Source: Sulfurospirillum sp. UBA2217 (GTDB lineage: Bacteria; Campylobacterota; Campylobacteria; Campylobacterales; Sulfurospirillaceae). Taken from it: a stretch of 64,000 nt of DNA. Where the stretch lies: NCBI GenBank assembly GCA_002328495.1, contig DCUJ01000009.1, positions 136,555 through 200,554 on the forward strand, written 5' to 3'. The notes beneath the pieces were generated by a model. The model did no database searches. It was given only the letters and a program-made list of their open reading frames with translations, and was not told the DNA's origin. The position numbers were made by a program, and so were the translations under genes. How positions within the stretch are numbered: position 1 is the first letter of the stretch; each line of letters starts with the position of its first letter. Positions 17,457-26,048 of the stretch are shown in pieces.

Positions 17457-17963
17457 TTACTTCTTTGGCTTCATAATCATAAAAACAATCAAGGCAAAAA
17501 GTCCCACCATCAAAAGGGTGAAAAGCCATGAAAAACTTTTGACAATGACATAGGTGACAATGAGAATGGAAAGCAAGGTGGGGACTTCGTTGTAGGCTCG
17601 GAAAAATTTCCCACTTTTGGTACACAGATTGCAGGCTAATTGAACGCGAAAGTATTCGAGTGAAAATGAATACACGCTAAGTAAAAGGGCGATAAAAAGC
17701 TTGGCATCCAGCCAAAATCCAGTTTGAAATAAGATGGGATTGAGGCTTAACATCGCAACACCGCTGATAAGTGTCGCCCAAAAAGCAGGAAGACCGATGA
17801 ATGTGTAGATTTTGTATTCTTGGATTTTAACGACTTCGACAAACTCTTTTTTGTGGGCATATTCGACATGGTAGACAAATAAACGTGGTAGGTAAAAGAG
17901 CATTGCCATCCATGACATGACTGACATAATGTGAAATGTCACAATCCAACTGTAGTATTGCAT
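17457..17963 (-). CDS. hemJ: HemJ-like protoporphyrinogen oxidase (CopD-family membrane protein)
   Basis: This 168-residue membrane protein has four to five spans. The N-terminus WIVTFHIMSVMSWMAMLFYLPRLFVYH fits HemJ, which oxidises protoporphyrinogen IX in heme synthesis and binds heme through a histidine in the first helix. The later conserved lysine segment is present as GFWLDAKLFIALLL. ATG 17963 is preferred to an upstream in-frame start because GAGGGAG lies just before it on the minus strand. Related CopD-type proteins are the alternative. Confidence 0.75.
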   Translation of the reverse strand: MQYYSWIVTFHIMSVMSWMAMLFYLPRLFVYHVEYAHKKEFVEVVKIQEYKIYTFIGLPAFWATLISGVAMLSLNPILFQTGFWLDAKLFIALLLSVYSFSLEYFRVQLACNLCTKSGKFFRAYNEVPTLLSILIVTYVIVKSFSWLFTLLMVGLFALIVFMIMKPKK

Positions 17964-18021
17964 ACAAAGCTCCCTCAAAAATATGCGTAATGTAGCACAG
18001 ATTGAGGGATATTTTTAGGGC

Positions 18022-18354
18022 TTACTTTGAAATTGTGATGAGTTTATAATAACCCAAGAAGAGAAGGGAGGCACATTTTAAGCAATAGTAAAAAAAATCT
18101 TTTGGTGCGACATAGAGGATGATTCGAAACTCTTTTATGGTACGAGCTTTGAGCTGTAGCCAACAAAATCGAAACAAAGAAAAACGATTTTTGCGGTGGA
18201 GTAAAAATGCTGTGTGCGGATAAGAGGCGATAGCCATCATCTCTTCAATGCGATTACTCACCAAAAGAGTGCCTTTTTGCGCGCTTACATGTAAGGCTTC
18301 GTGCGTGGACATGATAAGCGGTTTAAGACGTCCCTTTTCAAAGCAATACAGCAT
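18022..18354 (-). CDS. Hypothetical protein linked to SDR-DUF2867
   Basis: This is a 110-residue basic protein with a hydrophobic stretch near its C-terminus (YYCLKCASLLFLGYYKL). I recognise no family. The evidence that it is real is its context: its ATG follows directly on the TAG stop of the upstream SDR gene, and AAAGGAG lies five bases before it, inside the end of that gene. The two are therefore almost certainly co-translated. It holds one TTACATGTAA copy (read as LHVS). Confidence 0.6.
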   Translation of the reverse strand: MLYCFEKGRLKPLIMSTHEALHVSAQKGTLLVSNRIEEMMAIASYPHTAFLLHRKNRFSLFRFCWLQLKARTIKEFRIILYVAPKDFFYYCLKCASLLFLGYYKLITISK

Positions 18355-19770
18355 CTAAGCTCCTTTTCGAACAGCACGGATGAGGTTGTTTGCCATCCCT
18401 TTGAAGACAAAAAAATGTAAAGGGATAAGTACAAACCAATAAAGCCTTCCAGCTAATCCATGCGGGTAAAAGTAAGCGGTTTGGTAAAAATGCCCCTCTT
18501 GAATGAGAAATTCTAACCATGCAATGCCAGGAAGCTTCATCTGCGCAAAGAGCAAGAGGCGTTTCCCCTCTTGCAAATCCACTACCTTCCAAAAATCGAC
18601 ACTATCGCCGATGCGTAAATGCAAAGGATCTCGTCTACCACGGGAGAGTCCATAGCCACCCACAAGTTTGTCAATAGCCCCTCGCATACGCCACAAAATA
18701 TCAAAACCAAACCAGCCACGTTTACCGCCTACACTGCAAAACATTTGGTAAACATCTGGTGCTTCGCTTGGAGCGATGGCGATGATTTGTCGGTCTGAAA
18801 AAATGGCATTGGCAAGGTCATTGTGGTTGACTTCCCACGCATGACCTGAAGCGTCTGACCAACGGCTGATGACTTGTTCATGTTTGATTTCATCGACAGC
18901 GTTTGCGACGGCTTCTTCGTACGAGATGGGAATGATGGTTGGGAACAGTGTGCGTGCATGGTCATTTTTGATAAGTACCTCACTCTTAAGTCCTTCGATA
19001 AGTGCGGAAGCAATAGAATAGGGTACGGGCGTCATGAGGGTGAGCCAATACGAGGAGAGTTTTGGCGTAAAAAAAGGTACAGGAATAAGCGTTCGACGAA
19101 GTCCTACGACGTTAGCATAGCCCAAGAGAAGTTCTTTATAAGAGAGCACTTGGGAGCCAATATCGATGATGGTATTGCCCGTTTTGGGTAAAAAAGCTGC
19201 AAGGCAAAGGTATTCTATCACATCGTTTTGTGCACTGGGTTGGCAGAGTGTATTGACCCATTTTGGAGTGATCATAAAAGGGAGCTTCTCGACCAAATGG
19301 CGGATAATTTCAAAACTAGCAGACCCAGAGCCTATGATAACGCCCGCACGAAACCACAGGGTTTCAATGGCATCGGGACGTGAACTTAGAACTTCACCCA
19401 CTTCGATGCGTGAGAGTAAGTGCTCACTGGCACTCTGTTTTTCGCCAAGCCCCCCAAGATAAACAATACGCTTTACGCCTTGCATGATACATGCGTCCAA
19501 AAAGTTTTGAGCACTTTGTCGATCGCGTTCGCGGTAGTTGGCACTCTCCATCGAATGAATCAAATAATACGCTACATCAATGCCTTGAAGGGCAGCATTG
19601 AGACTGGGAATATCAAAGGTATTGCCCGTACACACTTCGATACCATCTTTAACAGATGAACTTTTGTCTCGTTTCATAAAAAGCCTAAGTGTGCCCTCTT
19701 TTTCACTCGATAAACGGTGCTTAAGCCGTCTTCCGATATACCCAGTAGCCCCTGTGATGAGAATGTTCAT
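18355..19770 (-). CDS. SDR-family NAD(P)-binding protein with DUF2867 domain
   Basis: This 471-residue protein has an N-terminal Rossmann domain of the extended/atypical SDR (NmrA-like) type with the motif TGATGYIGRRL at residues 6-16 and a YYLIHSM segment. About 150 C-terminal residues of DUF2867 type follow (GWFGFDILWRMRGAIDKLVGGYGLSRGRR). Such fusions are found in many bacteria without known function, and a nucleoside-diphosphate-sugar or lipid substrate is only a guess. The start is supported by AAAAGGAT upstream on the minus strand. Confidence 0.8.
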   Translation of the reverse strand: MNILITGATGYIGRRLKHRLSSEKEGTLRLFMKRDKSSSVKDGIEVCTGNTFDIPSLNAALQGIDVAYYLIHSMESANYRERDRQSAQNFLDACIMQGVKRIVYLGGLGEKQSASEHLLSRIEVGEVLSSRPDAIETLWFRAGVIIGSGSASFEIIRHLVEKLPFMITPKWVNTLCQPSAQNDVIEYLCLAAFLPKTGNTIIDIGSQVLSYKELLLGYANVVGLRRTLIPVPFFTPKLSSYWLTLMTPVPYSIASALIEGLKSEVLIKNDHARTLFPTIIPISYEEAVANAVDEIKHEQVISRWSDASGHAWEVNHNDLANAIFSDRQIIAIAPSEAPDVYQMFCSVGGKRGWFGFDILWRMRGAIDKLVGGYGLSRGRRDPLHLRIGDSVDFWKVVDLQEGKRLLLFAQMKLPGIAWLEFLIQEGHFYQTAYFYPHGLAGRLYWFVLIPLHFFVFKGMANNLIRAVRKGA

Positions 19771-19857
19771 AGCGTATCCTTTTCATAGCATTATAAACCG
19801 ATACGCAAATCATTGGTAGTTTGAAATTGGCTTTTCATAGAAGAGGGAGGATGGGCT

Positions 19858-19895
19858 AATGGATAGTAAGCCTACATGTAAGCTTACTATCCATT
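19858..19895 (-). terminator. 14-bp stem with palindromic loop CTACATGTAA
   Basis: AATGGATAGTAAGC (19858-19871) pairs perfectly with GCTTACTATCCATT (19882-19895), and the ten-base loop is CTACATGTAA, a one-mismatch form of the iterated palindrome. It lies downstream of the YjfB-like gene on the minus strand and is the likely end of that transcript. Confidence 0.65.
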
Positions 19896-19907
19896 TATGA
19901 TTTGAAG

Positions 19908-20096
19908 CTAACCTCTGATATCAAGGTTCGCTCCAATGCCTTGGTCTGCCAGTCCTGAAACGGTAGCGGTGGAACTCTCCATTTGGCTTTGAAGTGAATC
20001 AAGCAGTTTGGCTACCATCTCTTCTTGCACCTTTACGGATTTTTTCATCGCGTACATCTCAGGTGACAACGGGTTTGTTGCACTGAGTGCGTCCAT
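19908..20096 (-). CDS. YjfB-like putative motility protein
   Basis: This small 62-residue protein matches the YjfB/putative motility family (short proteins of about 60 residues linked to flagellar regulons). A methionine/lysine-rich helix (YAMKKSVKVQEEMVAKLLDSLQ) is followed by a flexible tail. A ribosome binding site (AAGGAG) precedes the ATG. Upstream lies GCCGATAT, which resembles the sigma-28 -10 element of Helicobacter and Campylobacter flagellar genes and supports a flagellar role. The molecular function is unknown. Confidence 0.7.
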   Translation of the reverse strand: MDALSATNPLSPEMYAMKKSVKVQEEMVAKLLDSLQSQMESSTATVSGLADQGIGANLDIRG

Positions 20097-20123
20097 GGTT
20101 CACTCCTTATAAGAGTTGAAAGT

Positions 20124-20131
20124 ATATCGGC
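20124..20131 (-). promoter_or_regulatory. Candidate sigma-28 (FliA) -10 element
   Basis: GCCGATAT on the minus strand, 27 bases before the YjfB-like ATG, matches the -10 form of class 3 flagellar promoters in this phylum. The -35 would overlap the last codons of cowN and is not clear. Confidence 0.45.
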
Positions 20132-20136
20132 ATTTT

Positions 20137-20439
20137 TTAACAACACTCCAATTCTGCTTTTTCCATTAAAGCAATGCCTTTTTCAAAGTCATACGTTTCA
20201 AATAATGCAGAGAGATAAAAGACATGCGAACAGATGTGGTACAAAATGTCTTTGGAATCGTGTTTGGCAAAAACGGCTTTATAATCTTGTGGAATTAAAG
20301 CTTCAAACCGAATCCAGAGCTCATTTTTGGATTCGGGATGAAGGGCAAAGAGTTCATAGAGTGCGTCAAGCACTTGGGTAGCATTTTCATAGCAGTCTAT
20401 GTTGGTAAAACTAACATAGCGATCTCGTACAGGGTTCAT
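20137..20439 (-). CDS. cowN: CowN, nitrogenase-protecting protein
   Basis: This 100-residue protein matches CowN, which lets nitrogenase work in the presence of carbon monoxide. The N-terminus MNPVRDRYVSFTNIDCYENA and the C-terminal ALMEKAELECC are typical, and the length fits. ATG 20439 is chosen with AAAGG upstream; an upstream in-frame TTG would add three residues. No nif structural gene lies in the window, so this is an isolated member of a nitrogen-fixation regulon. It implies that the organism fixes nitrogen or did so recently. Confidence 0.82.
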   Translation of the reverse strand: MNPVRDRYVSFTNIDCYENATQVLDALYELFALHPESKNELWIRFEALIPQDYKAVFAKHDSKDILYHICSHVFYLSALFETYDFEKGIALMEKAELECC

Positions 20440-20504
20440 TGCTTGCAACCTTTTTAGGCTTTTTGTGCATTTTGCATTCCCTGTGAGAAAAGCAAGATGC
20501 TCTG

Positions 20505-21533
20505 CTAAAAGGCGCGTGCGTAAGCAGGCTCAATGGACGTTTTGTCGCCACTCTCTTTCATGAAAAACTGTACCATATTGGGACTACGTAAAAGTTCCCT
20601 TCCATACGCCACCAAATCACATACTCCTTCTTTCAAAAGTGTTTCACCTTGTTCTTGGGTGGTGATGAGACCCACCGCAATGGTTGGTATGGCACTCTTT
20701 TCTTTGATACTGCGTGCATAGTCCGTTTGGTAGGAGGGTACCAATGGGGGAATAAGCGTTTGTTTCGCATGATTACCGCCCGCAGAGACATGCATCATGG
20801 AAACACCGATGTCATGGAGTTTTTGAGACAGATAGAGCGAATCGTTGATGTTCCAACCTCCCTCCATCCACTCATCCGCAGAGAGTCGTACGATGAGAGG
20901 AAGTGGTACGGCTGTTAAGATAGCCTCACATACTTTGATGAGAAGTTTGCATCGGTTTTCCAAGCTTCCGCCGTAGCGGTCCGTGCGAACGTTGGTTAAA
21001 GGGGAGAGAAATTCACCCAGTAAATAGCCATGTGCACCATGAAGTTCTAACACGTCATAGCCTGCTTTGTGCGCGCGTTTAGCCGCTTCCACAAAAGCGA
21101 TAATAATCTCTTCTATCTCCATATTGCACAGGGCAATGGGTGTTTTAAATCCACCTGTATCGCTAAACAAAAGAGGACTTGGGGCAACGGGGATGGAAGA
21201 TTTGCAGATGCTTTTACGCCCAGCATGCGCTAGCTGAATTGCCATAGTTGCACCAAGTTCATGAACGATTTTGACCAGTTTTTGATGTCCCTCTATCTGC
21301 GCATCATTCCATAGTCCAAGATCATTGTCAGTGATGCGCCCACGAGGTTCAACCGCTGTGGCTTCAACGATGATAAGCCCAACGCCTCCAATGGCACGCG
21401 CGCCATAGTGTGTTTCATGAAAGAGTGTCACACATCCATCTTCTTCCGCTTTGTACATACACATAGGGGGCATGACCACTCTGTTTTTAAGAGAAATGTT
21501 TCCAAGGGGGTAAGGCGTAAAAAGTAGACTCAT
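20505..21533 (-). CDS. NADH:flavin oxidoreductase / Old Yellow Enzyme (YqjM-like)
   Basis: This 342-residue TIM-barrel flavoprotein of the OYE family has PLGNISLKNRVVMPPMCMY at the N-terminus, QLAHAGRKS (FMN/substrate contact), ELHGAHGYLLGEFLSPLTN and a C-terminal phosphate-binding AVGLITTQEQGE segment. The size and the MPPMCMY motif fit the YqjM (thermophilic-like) class, ene-reductases acting on activated alkenes. It overlaps the outer-membrane efflux gene by four bases and so belongs to the efflux operon, suggesting a role in handling electrophilic or aromatic toxicants. Confidence 0.9.
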   Translation of the reverse strand: MSLLFTPYPLGNISLKNRVVMPPMCMYKAEEDGCVTLFHETHYGARAIGGVGLIIVEATAVEPRGRITDNDLGLWNDAQIEGHQKLVKIVHELGATMAIQLAHAGRKSICKSSIPVAPSPLLFSDTGGFKTPIALCNMEIEEIIIAFVEAAKRAHKAGYDVLELHGAHGYLLGEFLSPLTNVRTDRYGGSLENRCKLLIKVCEAILTAVPLPLIVRLSADEWMEGGWNINDSLYLSQKLHDIGVSMMHVSAGGNHAKQTLIPPLVPSYQTDYARSIKEKSAIPTIAVGLITTQEQGETLLKEGVCDLVAYGRELLRSPNMVQFFMKESGDKTSIEPAYARAF

Positions 21534-22930
21534 TGTTTGTCTCCTAATAGATTTTTTTCATTCCAACCGCTTCCGAGTGCTTTGAAAAGTTCTGCTTGCG
21601 AAACAAGGTAAGCTTGTTGGGATGTTGTGGCATTGAGGCGTGCCATAAGTAGCCCTTTTTGTGCGTCCAAAACTTCAAGATAACTGATGGAACCCGCATT
21701 AAAGCGTTTTGTACTGATGTGAAGTGATCTTTCGTAAGCCGCAATTTCATCTTCATGTGTACGCACTTTTTCTTTTAGAATTGCATGGCGTCCAAGGGCA
21801 TCGCTAATCTCTTTGTAAGCTTTTTTTACAGTTTGTTCGTAACTTTCCAGTGCGATTTTAAGCTCTGTTTCGGAAATGCTAACACGTGCTTTAATGCGTC
21901 CAAAATCAAAAATAGGCACAGACAAAGAGGGACCAAAACTCCATCGATTTGCACTGGATTGTAAGATGTTATCTAGGCTTTCGCTTTGTTGTCCATAACT
22001 TCCCGTTAAACTAATACTTGGAAAATAGGCGGCTTTTTCTACTCCGATGAGTGCATTTTTACTTTTTAAGGTAAAGAGGGCTTCTTGAATGTCAGGACGA
22101 CTTTCTAAGATAGAAGAGGGAATGCCTTTGGGAATAGTGATGGCTTTTGGCAATGCGTTGATTCGTGTTGCGTTCGCTTCAAAGAATGCTTTAGGACTTT
22201 TCCCTAATAGGAGCAAAAGAGCATTTTCTTGTAGTTTTTTGCTCTCTAATAGAGTCGATTGTGTGGTGAGTGTACTAAGGTATTGTGCCTTTGCTTGGGC
22301 AACAAGCAATTCATTGATCGTTCCACGTTCGTGTTGTTTGAGACGAAATTCATAGGCAGCTTTATAGGTTTGAATGGTTTCATCTACGATATTGAGGCGT
22401 ACAGACAAGGAAACGAGGTTAAGGTAGGATGAAATGGTATCATGAATCAATGTATTTTTAACCGTTTGTGCGGCAGAAGCTGAAGCTAAGTAAAGCTCCC
22501 AGTTGGACTCCGCTTGTGAGCTTAATTTTCCCCAAAAATCGATTTCATAGCTTAGATTTAATGCCATGGCATTATCGGTATACAACGAGCGGTTATGCTG
22601 ATACGTTTCAGCACTGGTTTGTTGTCGTGTTGAGCCTGCATTTGCGTTGAGGCTTGGGTACAGTGTGGCATCACTCAGACCATATGCTTGTTTGGCTTTA
22701 AGAATGCGAAGTGCGGAGAGTTTGATGTCATAATTGGATTGTAATGCCTCAGCAACGAGTAAATTGAGTGACGCATCACCAAAATTTTCCCACCAAGTGG
22801 CATTTACATGTAAGGTATTCTCTTCGCTTATAGGCAGTTCCATCGAAGGCACATTGAGGTCTGGCTTAAGGGAGCATCCACCTAAAAAGAGCAAGGAAGA
22901 GAGAGAAAAAATTAAGATATTACGCTGCAT
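21530..22930 (-). CDS. Outer membrane efflux lipoprotein (OprM/NodT family)
   Basis: This 466-residue RND outer-membrane factor has a lipoprotein signal peptide ending in the lipobox LFLGGCS. Two repeated OEP domains follow, with ATWWENFGDASLNLLVAEALQSNYDIKLSALRILKAKQ and the conserved LGKSPKAFFE and RPDIQEALFTLKSKNALIGVEKAAYFPSISL regions of the NodT class. ATG 22930 is chosen because it sits just before the lipoprotein signal and follows GGAAG upstream; it overlaps the pump gene by 11 bases. It is the exit channel of the MexAB-OprM-like system. Confidence 0.9.
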   Translation of the reverse strand: MQRNILIFSLSSLLFLGGCSLKPDLNVPSMELPISEENTLHVNATWWENFGDASLNLLVAEALQSNYDIKLSALRILKAKQAYGLSDATLYPSLNANAGSTRQQTSAETYQHNRSLYTDNAMALNLSYEIDFWGKLSSQAESNWELYLASASAAQTVKNTLIHDTISSYLNLVSLSVRLNIVDETIQTYKAAYEFRLKQHERGTINELLVAQAKAQYLSTLTTQSTLLESKKLQENALLLLLGKSPKAFFEANATRINALPKAITIPKGIPSSILESRPDIQEALFTLKSKNALIGVEKAAYFPSISLTGSYGQQSESLDNILQSSANRWSFGPSLSVPIFDFGRIKARVSISETELKIALESYEQTVKKAYKEISDALGRHAILKEKVRTHEDEIAAYERSLHISTKRFNAGSISYLEVLDAQKGLLMARLNATTSQQAYLVSQAELFKALGSGWNEKNLLGDKQ

Positions 22931-25900
22931 GGTTGCTTCCTTTTGTAAAAAACTTCTCTTTGGTTCGCATGATGAGGTAGAAAAAGAGAGGAACAAAAAA
23001 CGTACCAATGAGGGTCAGTGTTATCATCCCGCCCACCACTGTGGTACCAATAACATGACGGCTATTTGCTCCAGCCCCTGTGCTCATGGCAAGGGGCAAT
23101 GTCCCTGCAATAAAGGCAAATGAGGTCATGATAATTGGGCGAAAACGAATACGCGCCCCTTCGATAGTGGCGTCAATGAGGCTATGTCCAAGTGCTAATT
23201 TTTGCATGGCAAATTCGACCATTAAGATGGCATTTTTAGCCGATAATCCGACTAACGTGACCAAGCCTACTTGGAAGTAGATGTCATTTTGCAAATCACG
23301 CATCCAAATGCCAAGCGTTGCACCAAAAAGAGCAAAAGGGACCGCTAGAACGATGGCAAAAGGAATCGTCCAACTCTCATACAAGGCTGCTAAAATCAAG
23401 AAGACAAATAAAATGGCATAAATAAATGCGGTATTGCCTCCTTTTTCGAGCTGTTTTTCTTGGTACGATGTTCCTGCCCACGCGATGGTATAGCCTTGAG
23501 GCAACACCTCTTTTGCAATTTCCTCGATCACCTTCAAGGCTTCGCCCGAGCTGTGACCTGCGGAGGGTTGACCTGAGATTTGCGCCGCTTGAAACATATT
23601 GAATTTTTGCACAATGGAAGGTCCGACCACACGTTTAATGGTGGAGAGGGAACTGATGGGAATAAACCGTCCTTCATTGGTTTTGACAAAAACATCGTTA
23701 TAGTTTTCAGCCCCTTCTCTAAAGGTGCTCTCTGCTTGAACATTGACACGGTAGGTGCGTCCAAAGAGGTTAAAGTCGTTGGCATAGGTGTTTCCAAAAC
23801 TGGCTTGGATGGTGGTGAAGATATCGTTAATCTCAACACCCAAGGCTTTGGCTTTGGCGGTATCCACACTGATAAGATACTGAGGCACACTTGTGTTAAT
23901 GGTCGTTCGCATGGCGGTCAATTCTGGTCTGGTTGATGCGCGCGCTATGATTTCCTTAGCATAGGTGTCCATATTTTGAATATCAGAGCCAGTTCTATCT
24001 TGGATGTACATCTCAAAACCACCCGTCGTACTCATTCCCATAATAGGAGGAGGTGTAACGGCTATGAGCATCGCTTCTTTATTTTGCGATAAAGAGCGCA
24101 TCATGGCTCCAGCAACGGCTTGAGAAGTTTGGTTAGCATCAGGACGATGTTCCCAGTCACTTAAACGCACAAAGCTAATACCCGCATCGGTTTTATAGGC
24201 TCCTGTGATAAAATCAAGTCCGTACAAGCCTCCCGTTTTTTCAACCAGAGGATTTTTTGAAACTATGTCGCTTACGTGCAAACTGACATCGCGGGTACGA
24301 GACAGCGCGGCACCGGGCATGAGGTTGTTGATAATAAGAATAGAGCCTTTATCTTCGTTGGGAACCAGTCCTGTTGGGGTTTTTGAATTAATGATGTAAA
24401 TTCCAGCAATCATCACACCAAAGAGCAACACATTTAAAAAGCCAAAACGAATCGTTTTGCGTACACCTGTGGAAAAGAGGCGGGTTCCAAACTCAAAGAG
24501 TTCGTTAAATTTTTTAATGGGCCAAAACGGCTCACTCTCATGCTTTTGTAAGAAAAGCGCACACAACGATGGGGTAAGGGTGAGGGCTACAAGTCCAGAA
24601 ATAACGACGGAAATGATGATGGTGATGGCAAATTGTTGGTAGAGCATCCCGCTAAAGCCACCCATAAAGGCAGCAGGAATAAAGACCGCTGAAATAACCA
24701 GTACGATGGCAATCACAGGGCTAGTAATCTCTTGCATCGCTTTGGTGGTCGCCTCTTTCACACTCAAATCGTCCTCTTCGCGTAAAATGCGCTCTACATT
24801 TTCAATCACCACGATGGCATCATCCACCACCAAACCGATGGCTAGGGTGAGCCCAAAAAGGGTGAGAAGATTGACTGAAAATCCTGCGGCATAAAATCCT
24901 GCGAAAGTGCCTACGATGGAGACAGGAATGGCAAGAACAGGGATCAGTGTAGCTCTAAAATTGCCTAAAAAGAGGTAGATGATACCCACAACCAAGGCGA
25001 TAGAGAGCCATAAGGTAAAGATAACTTCATTGATAGACTCTTTGACAAACTTGGTGGGGTCATACGCTGCATCAATTTCAAGGTCACTGGGAAACGTGCT
25101 CTTGAGCTCTTCTAATTTTTTTTCCAATAAACCTGAAACTTCAAGGGCATTGGCACCTGAGGCTAAATAAATACCCATAGGAATCATCGGTTGTTTGTTA
25201 AAGGTAGCCCCAAAATAATAAGACTCGACACCCAGTTCAATTCGTGCAACATCGCCCAGTTTCAAAGAAGAGCCATCACTGTTCGCTTTGATGATGATTT
25301 TTTCAAATTCTCCCGCATTTTTAAGGCGTCCAGAGGTTTTGACGGTGTAGGTATAGGTGGGGTCTTTTGCCATAGGCTCTGAGCCTATTTGCCCAGAGGC
25401 ATACTGCTCGTTTTGATTTTTAATAGCAGAGATTACTTCTGCGGTGGTGAGTTCATACATCGCCAATTTATCGGGTTTCAACCAGACACGAATGGCGTAG
25501 TTTTTATTGCCAAAAATACTCGCATCGCCTACCCCTGGGATACGTTTGATATCATCTAAGATATTGATGAGGGCATAATTTGAGATAAACGTGGTATCGT
25601 GCACGTTATCTTTTGAGGTCAGTGCTAAGATTTTTAAGATATCAGGTGAGCGCTCTTTTGTGGTGACACCTTGGCGTTTTACCGCTTCTGGTAGTTTATT
25701 TGTGGCTACGGCAACACGGTTGTTAACGTCGACTTTTGCCTGCGCTACATCCGTACCAATTTGAAAAAAAATATTGATGTTTACGATGCCACTAGGAGAT
25801 GCCGTTGTGGTCATGTAAATCATATTTTTAACCCCATTAAGCTCTTCTTCTAGCGGTCCTGCTACCGTGTTAGCTAGCGTTTGTGCATCGGCCCCTGGGT

Positions 25901-26048
25901 AGCTTGCAGAGACGATGATTTGAGGTGGAGCGATGCTAGGGTACTCTTGAACAGGTAAAATGCGAATAGCAATGACACCGGCAATGACGATGATGATGGA
26001 GATAACCGTTGAAAAAATAGGACGGTTAATAAAAAATTTTGAAAACAT
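22920..26048 (-). CDS. RND multidrug efflux pump (HAE-1, MexB/AcrB-like)
   Basis: This complete 1042-residue hydrophobe/amphiphile RND pump starts MFSKFFINRPIFSTVISIII, with 12 membrane spans and two porter domains. The proton-relay aspartates are in GLVVDDAIVVIENVERIL, and the second half carries GTLPLAMSTGAGANSRH. The HAE-1 subfamily exports detergents, dyes, bile salts and antibiotics with proton antiport. It lies between its adaptor (one base gap) and its outer-membrane factor. Unlike the pump at 4.4-7.7 kb it is a single gene. Confidence 0.96.
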   Translation of the reverse strand: MFSKFFINRPIFSTVISIIIVIAGVIAIRILPVQEYPSIAPPQIIVSASYPGADAQTLANTVAGPLEEELNGVKNMIYMTTTASPSGIVNINIFFQIGTDVAQAKVDVNNRVAVATNKLPEAVKRQGVTTKERSPDILKILALTSKDNVHDTTFISNYALINILDDIKRIPGVGDASIFGNKNYAIRVWLKPDKLAMYELTTAEVISAIKNQNEQYASGQIGSEPMAKDPTYTYTVKTSGRLKNAGEFEKIIIKANSDGSSLKLGDVARIELGVESYYFGATFNKQPMIPMGIYLASGANALEVSGLLEKKLEELKSTFPSDLEIDAAYDPTKFVKESINEVIFTLWLSIALVVGIIYLFLGNFRATLIPVLAIPVSIVGTFAGFYAAGFSVNLLTLFGLTLAIGLVVDDAIVVIENVERILREEDDLSVKEATTKAMQEITSPVIAIVLVISAVFIPAAFMGGFSGMLYQQFAITIIISVVISGLVALTLTPSLCALFLQKHESEPFWPIKKFNELFEFGTRLFSTGVRKTIRFGFLNVLLFGVMIAGIYIINSKTPTGLVPNEDKGSILIINNLMPGAALSRTRDVSLHVSDIVSKNPLVEKTGGLYGLDFITGAYKTDAGISFVRLSDWEHRPDANQTSQAVAGAMMRSLSQNKEAMLIAVTPPPIMGMSTTGGFEMYIQDRTGSDIQNMDTYAKEIIARASTRPELTAMRTTINTSVPQYLISVDTAKAKALGVEINDIFTTIQASFGNTYANDFNLFGRTYRVNVQAESTFREGAENYNDVFVKTNEGRFIPISSLSTIKRVVGPSIVQKFNMFQAAQISGQPSAGHSSGEALKVIEEIAKEVLPQGYTIAWAGTSYQEKQLEKGGNTAFIYAILFVFLILAALYESWTIPFAIVLAVPFALFGATLGIWMRDLQNDIYFQVGLVTLVGLSAKNAILMVEFAMQKLALGHSLIDATIEGARIRFRPIIMTSFAFIAGTLPLAMSTGAGANSRHVIGTTVVGGMITLTLIGTFFVPLFFYLIMRTKEKFFTKGSNHAA

